From an uncultured delta proteobacterium (GTDB lineage Bacteria > Desulfobacterota > Syntrophia > Syntrophales > UBA8958), in assembly GCA_903885795.1 (NCBI GenBank), contig CAISJV010000066.1, positions 62,001-126,000 of the forward strand: a DNA stretch of 64,000 nt, written 5' to 3'. The notes below the pieces were generated by a model. It did not search any database. It was not told where the DNA came from and was given only the letters and a program-made list of their open reading frames with translations. Position numbers and translations under genes: made by a program. How positions within the stretch are numbered: the stretch's first letter is position 1; every line of letters starts with the position of its first letter. Of the stretch, positions 51,111 through 59,437 are shown in pieces.

Positions 51111-52098
51111 ATCTTTCCAACTCCTCAGCCCTAGGCAGGGGGCTCCGCCGGGCAAAATCATGGGCATCCGTGACCTCTCGGTTTACCTCTTCCCTCGCCA
51201 TGTTCAACTCTTCTTGCGTCATGATCCTCTGGTCAGTCAGATAACCCTCGAATCGCTTGATTGGATCCTTTTCCCACCAGAGATCGATCTCTTCCCGGGG
51301 GCGTATGTCTGTATGGCTCCCCTGGACATTGTCATCCGGACCAACATGCCCCCGATGACGGTACGTCAGACATTCGAGAAACACTGGTCCATTACCAGCG
51401 CGGCATTTTTCGACAGCAAGAAGTCCCGCATCATAGACTGCCAGGACATCATTGCCATCAATCTGCCGGCTCTCGATGCCGAAAGGTCGGGCAATTTCAT
51501 GAATCTCCATGCCCACCCGGCACTCACGGATGGGCATATGGGTCGCATAATAGTTGTTTTCACAGACAAAAATGATGGGCAACTTCTTCAAGGCGGCAAA
51601 GTTCATACATTCATAGAGGACCCCCTCGCCCGTCGCCCCATCGCCAAAAAACGTTACGGCTACCCTGCCGTCCTTTCTTATGGTAGAAGCCAGGGCCGCT
51701 CCCAATGCCAACGAAATCGTTCCCGCCACAATCGGCGCCGCCCCCAACATTCCCACCTCCGGGGCGATGAGATGCATGGAACCTCCCCGGCCTCGTGAGC
51801 ATCCCGTCTCCCTGCAGAATATCTCCGCAACCATCTCCTGCATCGACCCTCCCTTGGCGAGATAATGCCCGTGGGAACGATGATTACCAAAAACATAATC
51901 CCGATCCGTCAGGGCAGCGCACACTCCCACGGCCACCGCCTCCTCGCCGCTATAGAGATGACAGGGGCAGCGAACCTCACCGGCGAGGATTGGTTCAACA
52001 AAGGCCTCTTCGCAGAGGCGAATGCGCAGCATCTGTCGATGAAAAGCAACCAAAAGATCTCTTGGATAATTCAAGTTCCCGCTATGATCTCCTTTCAC
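51097..52098 (-). CDS. E1 alpha subunit, TPP-dependent 2-oxoacid/acetoin dehydrogenase family
   Basis: 333 residues with the TPP/Mg signature GDGATGEGVLYE near residue 153 closing with VCENNYYATHMP near 182, plus SHGHYLAKGG near 78 and GRGGSMH near 105. The alpha/beta pair decarboxylates a 2-oxo acid and carries the resulting acyl carbanion on TPP. In a nucleotide-sugar operon it might add a two-carbon unit to a keto sugar or form an acyl group for N-acylation (inference). GTG at 52098 overlaps the sugar-transferase gene by 17 bases; its downstream AAGGAG could instead serve a slightly later start. Confidence 0.86.
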   Translation of the reverse strand: MKGDHSGNLNYPRDLLVAFHRQMLRIRLCEEAFVEPILAGEVRCPCHLYSGEEAVAVGVCAALTDRDYVFGNHRSHGHYLAKGGSMQEMVAEIFCRETGCSRGRGGSMHLIAPEVGMLGAAPIVAGTISLALGAALASTIRKDGRVAVTFFGDGATGEGVLYECMNFAALKKLPIIFVCENNYYATHMPIRECRVGMEIHEIARPFGIESRQIDGNDVLAVYDAGLLAVEKCRAGNGPVFLECLTYRHRGHVGPDDNVQGSHTDIRPREEIDLWWEKDPIKRFEGYLTDQRIMTQEELNMAREEVNREVTDAHDFARRSPLPRAEELERYVFA

Positions 52099-52723
52099 GA
52101 TCCCCCCTTACTTTCCGCACCGCCTGGCTTTCCGGCTGGATGATCGCCATAATGGTAAGAAAGATAATTTTCAGGTCCATCCAAAGTGACCGCTCCCTAA
52201 CATACTTCATCTGTAATTTCAACTTCGTTGGTCGAATAAGTTCCATGTAAGTCAGTTCAGGATCTTCCGCCCCGGCCAGAATTGCTCCCTCGTCGGCGTT
52301 CCATATGGAAGCCCAGTCTGTAATCCCCGGCCGTATGCTTAAAATGATCTTTTCTTCTTCCGTGAAAAGATCCGTGTATCGCTTCACTTCGGGACGCTGC
52401 CCAACGATACTCATATCCCCTTTGAGGACGTTTAGCAACTGGGGCAGTTCATCCAGTTTATACCTGCGGAGAAATTTACCAACGCAGGTAATACGCGTAT
52501 CATCATCCGCCGTGGATGACACCCCCGTCTTTTCCGCATCTACCACCATGGTGCGAAATTTGAAAATTCGAAAGGGATTCCCGTGAAGTCCAACCCGCAC
52601 GCCTCTATAGAATACCGGCCCTCCATCTTCACGCCGGACAAGCCATGCGATCCACAACAAAAACGGACTTAGCAATACCAATCCGAGTGTCGCTGCCACA
52701 ATATCAAAGAATCGCTTATTCAT
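52082..52723 (-). CDS. Initiating phosphoglycosyl transferase (PglC/WcaJ C-terminal type)
   Basis: 213 residues, the small monotopic form: one N-terminal re-entrant hydrophobic helix (about residues 5-28), basic RIFKFRTM near 53, the catalytic Asp-Glu pair in YKLDELPQLLNVLKGDMSIVGQRPE near 90-113 and RPGITDWASIWN near 132. It transfers a phospho-sugar from a UDP-sugar, often UDP-diNAcBac or GlcNAc, to undecaprenyl phosphate, beginning the repeat unit. It lies between GT4 genes and the E1/aminotransferase/dehydratase set, whose product could be its donor. Confidence 0.93.
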   Translation of the reverse strand: MNKRFFDIVAATLGLVLLSPFLLWIAWLVRREDGGPVFYRGVRVGLHGNPFRIFKFRTMVVDAEKTGVSSTADDDTRITCVGKFLRRYKLDELPQLLNVLKGDMSIVGQRPEVKRYTDLFTEEEKIILSIRPGITDWASIWNADEGAILAGAEDPELTYMELIRPTKLKLQMKYVRERSLWMDLKIIFLTIMAIIQPESQAVRKVRGDRERRS

Positions 52724-52761
52724 GCCGTTCTACACTCACATTTCGAGTGATGCGGTAAATT

Positions 52762-54030
52762 TCAATGATTCTCTGATTCTTTCAATTTGTTTCTGAATGT
52801 CTTTTTAAGATGGTCATCAAGCTTCTTCGCTATGTTTTCCACTGAGAAATCCCGCTCAAACACTTGCCTCGCCCGCCTTCCCATTTCCCTCCTCCGCGAT
52901 TCCGAAGCATGGAACTCGCGAAGGACATTGCATAATTCACCAACGGAATCCGCATCATAAGTCCTGCCACAATTATTATCGGCAAGGATTTGTTTTAGCT
53001 CTCCCTGTATGCTTGAGATTACAGGCAAACCGCCGGCGAAGTATTCAAAGGGTTTATTGGGAAGGGACATGCAGGTATTGGCTGCATAAGGAGCAAGCCC
53101 GGCATCGGAGATTTCCATTAGGGCAGCGATTCTGGGAGCGTCCACCCATCCCGGAAAAAGGATGGAACCCACACCGGATGCCAATTTCTTGTAATTCTCC
53201 AGGCTGCTGCCATCGCCGCACAGCACAAACTGCATTTTAAATTCACTCGCTATAGATTTTGCCGCATCAATGATTGTTTCCAGATTAAAAAAACGGCCGA
53301 TGGTACCGAAAAAACAGCAGACGAAAGCATTTTCATCAACACCCTGTTCTTTCCACCATTGCCTTGCAGGAACCAGTTTTCGCTCCTCTATTTTCTGAGC
53401 GGAATATCCATGAGGAAAGATGCCATCAAATTCACCTTGAGCACGGTTCGCAAATGATAGCCCATAATTCAATTGACGATGTGACATAGCGATGATCCCT
53501 GTAGCATTTCTGCAAATGTAGGACATCTGTTTAAATGAACCATATAGCATCAATCTTGCCAGCCACTTCAGCGAAGGGGGCGCCAAATTCACAAATTCGT
53601 CAGGCCATTCGTCCCTGATATCAACCAACACCGGAATTCCATGCTTCAGGCCGAAAGAAACAGCAGCTTCCGCTGTTTCCAGCGTGGGAACGGGGCTGAT
53701 GATAATATCCGGCAAAGGATAATCTGCGGCTTTCTTAGAAAATTGCCTTGCGAAATGCTTTTGATGGACGATTCTCCGATAAGAGATGTTTTTTTTGTAA
53801 CCGGGACCCTTCAGAATTCTCAGGGTAACCCCGTCTATGGCCAAGTCTCCATTTTCATGGTACACATTTTTTTTTACGGCGTGGGAAAAACTGGAAGTCC
53901 ACCAAACCACGTCATGACCGAGTGCCGCCAATGCCTTCGTTAACATGCCGTATCTATGCAAGCGGACATCTTTCTCGTTGGGCAGTGGCTCGCCGATTTC
54001 GGTAAACCATAGTTTCATGTACGATGACAT
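52762..54030 (-). CDS. GT4-type glycosyltransferase (WbuB-like)
   Basis: 422 residues, GT-B fold. LWFTEIGEPLPNEKDVRLHRYGML at the N-terminus and VWWTSSFSHAVKKN near residue 42 are distinctive of a GT4 branch often following a phosphoglycosyl transferase in O-antigen loci; VLVDIRDEWPDEF near 135 and FGTIGRFFNLETIID near 240 fit the donor domain. As the gene next to the initiating transferase it may add the second sugar. An internal ATG at codon 5 is a possible alternative start. Confidence 0.88.
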   Translation of the reverse strand: MSSYMKLWFTEIGEPLPNEKDVRLHRYGMLTKALAALGHDVVWWTSSFSHAVKKNVYHENGDLAIDGVTLRILKGPGYKKNISYRRIVHQKHFARQFSKKAADYPLPDIIISPVPTLETAEAAVSFGLKHGIPVLVDIRDEWPDEFVNLAPPSLKWLARLMLYGSFKQMSYICRNATGIIAMSHRQLNYGLSFANRAQGEFDGIFPHGYSAQKIEERKLVPARQWWKEQGVDENAFVCCFFGTIGRFFNLETIIDAAKSIASEFKMQFVLCGDGSSLENYKKLASGVGSILFPGWVDAPRIAALMEISDAGLAPYAANTCMSLPNKPFEYFAGGLPVISSIQGELKQILADNNCGRTYDADSVGELCNVLREFHASESRRREMGRRARQVFERDFSVENIAKKLDDHLKKTFRNKLKESENH

Positions 54031-54060
54031 CCCGGGAGCAATATGGGAAAGATCATTTCA

Positions 54061-55656
54061 CTACCCTTTTTCGATCAGACCATGTTCTTCTTCCAGATAC
54101 TGTTTTCTGCACTCGGGACACAACAGCTCAGACCCTAATTTATTCCCGCACGCACAGATCCATCCCGCCTGCCTGGCCGGATTCCCCATCATCAGAGCAT
54201 GATCACGGACATGGGTTGTAATCACCGCCCCGGCTCCGACAAAAGCATAGCGCCCGATCACATGACCGCATACAATGGTACAGTTCGCACCCAGGGTCGC
54301 CCCTTTTTTCAAAAGCGTTGGGCGTATTTCATCCATGCGCCGGATATGGGCCCGCGGGTTAAAAACATTTGTAAAGACCGCACTCGGCCCGCAAAAAACC
54401 TCGTCCTCCAGCGTCACGCCCTTATAGATGGAAACATTATTTTGAATCTTGCAACGGTCGCCAATGATTACATCCGGTCCAACGACGACATTCTGACCAA
54501 TATTGCAGTCCTGTCCGATCCGCGAACCCGACAAGATATGTGAGAAATGCCAGATTTTCGTCCCCTTGCCGATTGAGACATCTTGCTCAACCAGTGCCGA
54601 ATGATGGACATAAACATTAACGGCCTCCACAGCCTGACCGGACAGGGACGGCATCATAATTCTCCTGCCATTTTCGTTCAGTGAAATCTGGCCGGCATTG
54701 AGCACCCGCAGTACACGCAATCCTTCCCGCCCGTCGGTGATGGGGGTCCGACCTGTTGCAAGGCAATGGAGGAATTGCTCACATTCGACGCGCAGAGGTT
54801 CTCCCTGAGTCAGGGCAATACGTTCCGGCTCGCCTTTTTCAGGTATGGGCATACCCATCTCCCACTTAATCTCATGGGGATATAAAAGCAGCTTTTCTGA
54901 CCATGGCTTTGTATCATCAAAGACAGCCATTTTCCGATCGCCAACCACGACCAGTTTCTGCTCCTTGAAAGGGTGAAGCCAGGAGACAAAAATATGGGCT
55001 TTGAGGCCTGAGGGAAACTCCAGGTGCATGGTTGTCACGTCCGCGATCCTGCGATGGAGGTAATTTCCGCCTGTAGCCAATACCGCCTCCGGTTCCTCAC
55101 CTGCCAAAGCAAGGATCATGGAAATATCATGAGGCGCAAAGGACCAGAGGATATTCTCCTCCCGGCGGATCTTGCCCAGATTGAGACGATTTGAGTAAAT
55201 ATAATTGATTCTGCCCAGTTCTCCCAAGGAAACCATCTCCTTCAATGCCTGGAAGGCGGGATGATATTGCAGCAGGTGTCCGACCATCAGGCAGCGCTGC
55301 TGCTTATCCGCCAACTCAATGAGTTCCGCGGCTTCCCCGGGTTCCAGCACCAGGGGCTTTTCCACATAGACATGCTTTCCCGCAAGGAGCACCTCCCGGG
55401 CCAAAGCAAAATGCGTCTCCGCCGGCGTTGCGATGATAACCCCATTTATATCACTACGGCGGAGAATTTCATTGAGGGCTAAACAGGTATCCACGGCAGG
55501 ATACTGAGATTTTAATGATCTCAGGATGGATTCATTTTTATCACATATTAACTTCAGAACCCCCAGTTCGGCATAATTCCGGACCAGATTCTGCCCCCAA
55601 TAACCAGTCCCGATAACTGCAACGCCTGAAACATTCTTACGCTTTGCCTTAATCAT
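54061..55656 (-). CDS. Fused Gfo/Idh/MocA dehydrogenase and LbetaH N-acetyltransferase (WbpB-WbpD-like)
   Basis: About 531 residues. Residues 1-330 form a Gfo/Idh/MocA dehydrogenase (VAVIGTGYWGQNLVRNY, then VEKPLVLEPGE near 95); residues 350-500 form a left-handed beta-helix acetyltransferase with repeated I-G hexapeptides (for example VSIGKGTKIWHFSHILSGSRI), ending in a CxC...CPEC zinc-like tail. In Pseudomonas and Bordetella the two activities (WbpB/WlbA and WbpD/WlbB) are separate proteins making UDP-2,3-diacetamido-glucuronic acid. ATG 55656 overlaps the GT4 stop and has a GAAGGG site. The matching WbpE-like aminotransferase is at the window's right edge. Confidence 0.9.
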   Translation of the reverse strand: MIKAKRKNVSGVAVIGTGYWGQNLVRNYAELGVLKLICDKNESILRSLKSQYPAVDTCLALNEILRRSDINGVIIATPAETHFALAREVLLAGKHVYVEKPLVLEPGEAAELIELADKQQRCLMVGHLLQYHPAFQALKEMVSLGELGRINYIYSNRLNLGKIRREENILWSFAPHDISMILALAGEEPEAVLATGGNYLHRRIADVTTMHLEFPSGLKAHIFVSWLHPFKEQKLVVVGDRKMAVFDDTKPWSEKLLLYPHEIKWEMGMPIPEKGEPERIALTQGEPLRVECEQFLHCLATGRTPITDGREGLRVLRVLNAGQISLNENGRRIMMPSLSGQAVEAVNVYVHHSALVEQDVSIGKGTKIWHFSHILSGSRIGQDCNIGQNVVVGPDVIIGDRCKIQNNVSIYKGVTLEDEVFCGPSAVFTNVFNPRAHIRRMDEIRPTLLKKGATLGANCTIVCGHVIGRYAFVGAGAVITTHVRDHALMMGNPARQAGWICACGNKLGSELLCPECRKQYLEEEHGLIEKG

Positions 55657-56753
55657 GATAAATCCCTTCCACAATATTTTCCCATTAGAAGGCGGTTATA
55701 TTGAGACTCCATTTCTTCCATGCTGTGTGCCCAGGAAGCCCGTGTGCTTATAATTTCCCAGTTTTTCGGCATTACTGCCTGGCGCAAATCCGGACTGCGG
55801 AGGGCTTCAATGATTCGTTTGGCCAGTTGTTCGGCATCTCTACTGGGATAGAGAAAACCATTTTTGCCCGAATCAATCCAGGCACGGTTTGCCGGGATAT
55901 CCGCTGCCACAGGAAAAGCCCCGCAGGCCATAGCCTCGTTGAGGGAAATATTGTTTCCATCGGAAGGCGAGGTCGAAACAAACACATCAGCCTCCCCCAG
56001 AAGGACAGGCATGTCCTTATGCGAAACTTCTCCACGAAATTCAATAACATCCGCTACCTTGAGGTTCCGGGCGACGTCCTCAATCTCCCGGCGGCGAGGA
56101 CCATCACCGGCAAAAATGAATCTTGCGGGTTTATCTATAATAGACGCCATCACCATGGGAATTGCCCTGACCAGAGTATCCACGTCCATCCCTACGTCCA
56201 ACCGGCGGGTACTTACCACCTTAAACGGTGCTTCTCCGTGTGGCTTGTTTCTTCTGCTCAGATTAAAATGATTCGTGTCAACCCCAAACGGCAGTGTTAC
56301 AACCTGCTCCGCGGTTACATATCTTCTGTGCAGCAAGAGCTGCGTCATATGGTCCGCCATGGAAGTCACCAAATCGGCCCGGCGCAGCGCGAAACGAACC
56401 ATTTGCCGGTACATCCTCGATACTTCAGGCATAATCAAAACGTCCGTACCCCAAGCAGTAACAATATATGGGTGCTTCCCCGTCAAGGCGCCGGCAAAAC
56501 CATAGCTGGTTACGTAATGGGCATGCAGGACATCCGGCCTTATCTGCCACACCATACTGCGCAGCTTTCCAAGATTCCAAAGGATATTTAACCGGCGAAA
56601 TGGTAACTTCTTGGAAAGGGCAAGGACTTCCACACCTTCAATCGATCCTGGTTCAAAAGAGACAACACTGACCTGATTGCCCTGCTCTGCGAAATGACGT
56701 GCCCAACGCCGCGTATGAATACTTTGCGCATTTGCCAGGTAGCATATTTTCAA
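55653..56753 (-). CDS. GT4-type glycosyltransferase
   Basis: About 366 residues, GT-B fold. It opens KICYLANAQSIHTRRWARHFAEQG; YIVTAWGTDVLI near residue 98 and PSDGNNISLNEAMACGAFPV near 262 (the E-x7-E type donor site) are GT4 features. It closely resembles in layout the GT4 at 61778-62878, suggesting an old duplication. Translation probably starts at TTG 56753; earlier in-frame codons would overlap the upstream glycosyltransferase gene by over 50 bases. Donor sugar not known. Confidence 0.87.
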   Translation of the reverse strand: MKICYLANAQSIHTRRWARHFAEQGNQVSVVSFEPGSIEGVEVLALSKKLPFRRLNILWNLGKLRSMVWQIRPDVLHAHYVTSYGFAGALTGKHPYIVTAWGTDVLIMPEVSRMYRQMVRFALRRADLVTSMADHMTQLLLHRRYVTAEQVVTLPFGVDTNHFNLSRRNKPHGEAPFKVVSTRRLDVGMDVDTLVRAIPMVMASIIDKPARFIFAGDGPRRREIEDVARNLKVADVIEFRGEVSHKDMPVLLGEADVFVSTSPSDGNNISLNEAMACGAFPVAADIPANRAWIDSGKNGFLYPSRDAEQLAKRIIEALRSPDLRQAVMPKNWEIISTRASWAHSMEEMESQYNRLLMGKYCGRDLS

Positions 56754-56772
56754 ACCATTTATGCCGATTTGC

Positions 56773-58029
56773 TTAACACTTAACGAGATTATCGATATCT
56801 GAAAACTCGGCCTGCATGCGTTCATTCCACGTCCAGAGTTTCTCCTTTTCCGTAATCCTGATATTTTCCTTGATTCTGTCCCTCAAAGAGGGGTTGCTGA
56901 TCAGATCAACTATATCATGAGCCATTCTATTCACCATTGAATCATTTTCATCATAGATAAAGCCATTCTCACGGTGCCTGATCCAGGCGGATGTATCGCC
57001 ATTATTCAATGTAAAAATAATCTTGTTTGCTCTAATCGCTTCAAGCAGCGGATTCCCCACATTCGAAATGCGATAAGTAGATAAAAAAATGTCGGAAACC
57101 GCCAAATAGTTCTTGACGCAATGGTTATCTACAGCCCCCACAAAAACAATATGATCAGCAACATACAGGTCCACTGCCAATTTTTCAAACCTGTCCCTTT
57201 CGCTTCCATCACCAACAATAATTAATTTGAAGTCCGAAACGCCATACTTGTTAACCACCGCTGCGGCTACTTTAATGCATAGATCAACTCTTTTTGAGCT
57301 AACTAATCTCGTAATACACACTGCAGAAAATACATCGCCGATCTTCAACGAGTCTTTTAGTCCCACCAAATCAGATTGATCAATATGGTATTCATCGGTA
57401 CCGTTCACATAAAAACGAAGCGACTCCCTGTTTGATGAACGAATGAAATTCAACGCTTTATCGCCTTGTGTACCATCATTGGTAATAATTTTCAGGCTTG
57501 AGCGAACGTAAAGGGCCGCACACACAGCAAAGTTGAATATCAACCTGAACCATTTTCCCCTCGATATCGTCTCCGTATAAAGATCCCAAACGCCATAAAA
57601 TCGAGCTACTGTTATCATTTTCCGACGGGGTTGAAGAAGTTTCACAATTTGGGATGCAAGCACACCATGAGGCCCGCCACCGTAAATAACGTCTATTTTG
57701 TTTTTTTGAAGCACCCTCTGTCCGATCCAAACCAACTTAATAATTGCAGCATAGTCTCTTAATTGTGAATAGATGACCCTCAGTAGATGTTTTTTAAGCA
57801 GCTCCCCAACCCAACAAGACGGCATGTCCGATCGATGTACGAAAACGCCTTCAGGGCTAATCACGGGCTGATAGTGATAGCTTCCATTTTTCGAATTATC
57901 CCTGGTGACAACATAATGCACATTCCATCCATGTTTCGCAAAACACTCGGGTGTGAGCTTAACAGACTGGATTCCTTTATCCGTGAAATCCATAATCGAT
58001 AGAAACATAATTCCTTTAGCCACAAACAC
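56773..58029 (-). CDS. GT4-type glycosyltransferase
   Basis: 418 residues (or 411 if the ATG at 58008 is used, which has AAAGGA only three bases before it). GT-B fold with SVKLTPECFAKHGWNVHYVVTRD near residue 22 and VVIYGGGPHG-like segment near 115; VCITRLVSSKRVDLCIKVA near 235 and LIIVGDGSERDRF near 265 mark the donor domain, with GNPLLEAIRANKIIF near 325 replacing the usual acidic EAMA motif by LEAI. Probably adds one sugar of the repeat unit. It ends in two GTTAAGY heptamers (56775 region) reminiscent of the repeat at 49566. Confidence 0.84.
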   Translation of the reverse strand: MFVAKGIMFLSIMDFTDKGIQSVKLTPECFAKHGWNVHYVVTRDNSKNGSYHYQPVISPEGVFVHRSDMPSCWVGELLKKHLLRVIYSQLRDYAAIIKLVWIGQRVLQKNKIDVIYGGGPHGVLASQIVKLLQPRRKMITVARFYGVWDLYTETISRGKWFRLIFNFAVCAALYVRSSLKIITNDGTQGDKALNFIRSSNRESLRFYVNGTDEYHIDQSDLVGLKDSLKIGDVFSAVCITRLVSSKRVDLCIKVAAAVVNKYGVSDFKLIIVGDGSERDRFEKLAVDLYVADHIVFVGAVDNHCVKNYLAVSDIFLSTYRISNVGNPLLEAIRANKIIFTLNNGDTSAWIRHRENGFIYDENDSMVNRMAHDIVDLISNPSLRDRIKENIRITEKEKLWTWNERMQAEFSDIDNLVKC

Positions 58030-58065
58030 TCCGATTGCTCACGTCCCCCCCGGTCGGTCTATCCT

Positions 58066-59406
58066 TTAAGAGCACGGTTGGGCAACGGTTTCCGCTGACT
58101 TCCCCAGGATGTACAAACATCCCAACAGGGACCATAATACCAGCATTCCCGTCGCGATTGGACTCCCGAGAGGGTCAATAACATTACGAACGTTGTGCGC
58201 AACCTCGGCGCCACCAGCCAAAGCATGGGCAAAGTAGCCTGCCAGACATGACAGTATTCCTAACCCCAACCGTGCAACATAGGGGTCCGTTGACGTTCTT
58301 ATCAGGCGTATACCATTTCTGACTGAAGCGATTACAATCCAAACGAAGGATAATAACCCTATAACTCCCATCTCGACTGCAATGTCGAGGAGCAAATTAT
58401 GGGCCGCATCTAAAGGCGTGCTCAGGGGTTGATATATTGGCCAGATACGTTTAAACATACCCAAGCCGATGCCGATGGGGTTATCCATAATCATCACAAA
58501 TGCTGTTTTCCAAGCAAGAAGGTGTAGTCCAGGAGAAGTTTTCAGATCTCCGAAATCACTTAGTCTAATAGGTCGTAATGTAAGCAGTTTTGATATCGCC
58601 TCGTGCTGCATTATCGCGACAATTAGCACAACTGGTATCATTCGATATAAATACGATCGAATCTCTCTATTGAAAATTAAAACACTCAGAGAGACAATAA
58701 GACCCAGCCAAGCTGATCTTGCTTGAGTCATCACCAACGCTACAATCATACATCCCAAGAGGATATCCAATAATAACGCCACAGCAAACTTTGGTTTCTG
58801 CAATGATGTTCTGGTAACTACAACAAGCGGGAATGAAAGAAGTAGTATCTCTCCGAAAATCGCCGCTGCGTAGTAGGTCGAGACAATTTGGTAAGAGAAC
58901 GGATTACCGGTTGCACTTATTGTTAGGAAGACCTGCCATAAGCCATAACCAGTCGCAAACGTCGCAGAAGCTATTAGTGCATATACAACCAACTTCACTT
59001 GACGAATGCCTTTAAGATTATTTATTATAAGATAAAATAATACTATTGGTTCAATGACGCCACAAATCAACAATCTAAGACTTACACGTACATCCAGTGA
59101 GCAGCATAAAAGAGACACGACACCCGAAGCAAGGAGCCAGAAAACCGGCCCCATCAAGTACGGATCGAATCTCTCGGGTCGTTTGCCAACCCGGATGCGC
59201 CAAGCAATCAGGAGTAAGAGCACAAAAGCAGTCTCAGCGGTAACAATTGCATATCCTAAATCTACAAAGTAGATTGTTTTCAAACGATTTATAAGGCTCA
59301 GACTCGCCAAGGTTATTGCCAAACCATACTCCCACCGGAAAATGGCTATAACGGGAACGGCAACCAATAACAAGAGCGTGACCGTGCCTGCTGCTAAGTA
59401 ATCCAT
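58066..59406 (-). CDS. O-antigen ligase/polymerase (WaaL/Wzy PF04932-like)
   Basis: 446 residues with about 11 membrane helices and a large extracytoplasmic loop in the C-terminal half (about residues 275-345). The conserved Wzy_C pattern is clear: RSAWLGLIVSL near residue 230 (loop Arg/Ser) and NPIGIGLGMFKRIWP followed by AHNLLLDIAVEMGVIGL near 310-345, including the conserved His. These proteins join or ligate lipid-linked glycans on the periplasmic face. It lies 31 bases after the flippase, as expected of a Wzx-Wzy pair. Confidence 0.88.
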   Translation of the reverse strand: MDYLAAGTVTLLLLVAVPVIAIFRWEYGLAITLASLSLINRLKTIYFVDLGYAIVTAETAFVLLLLIAWRIRVGKRPERFDPYLMGPVFWLLASGVVSLLCCSLDVRVSLRLLICGVIEPIVLFYLIINNLKGIRQVKLVVYALIASATFATGYGLWQVFLTISATGNPFSYQIVSTYYAAAIFGEILLLSFPLVVVTRTSLQKPKFAVALLLDILLGCMIVALVMTQARSAWLGLIVSLSVLIFNREIRSYLYRMIPVVLIVAIMQHEAISKLLTLRPIRLSDFGDLKTSPGLHLLAWKTAFVMIMDNPIGIGLGMFKRIWPIYQPLSTPLDAAHNLLLDIAVEMGVIGLLSFVWIVIASVRNGIRLIRTSTDPYVARLGLGILSCLAGYFAHALAGGAEVAHNVRNVIDPLGSPIATGMLVLWSLLGCLYILGKSAETVAQPCS

Positions 59407-59437
59407 TGTACTAATCTACCACTAGTAATCGGCTTTA

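Noticed and set aside
55701-56591. Plus-strand open frame of 296 codons opposite a GT4 gene
   Set aside because: No recognisable domain; the minus strand encodes a canonical glycosyltransferase.
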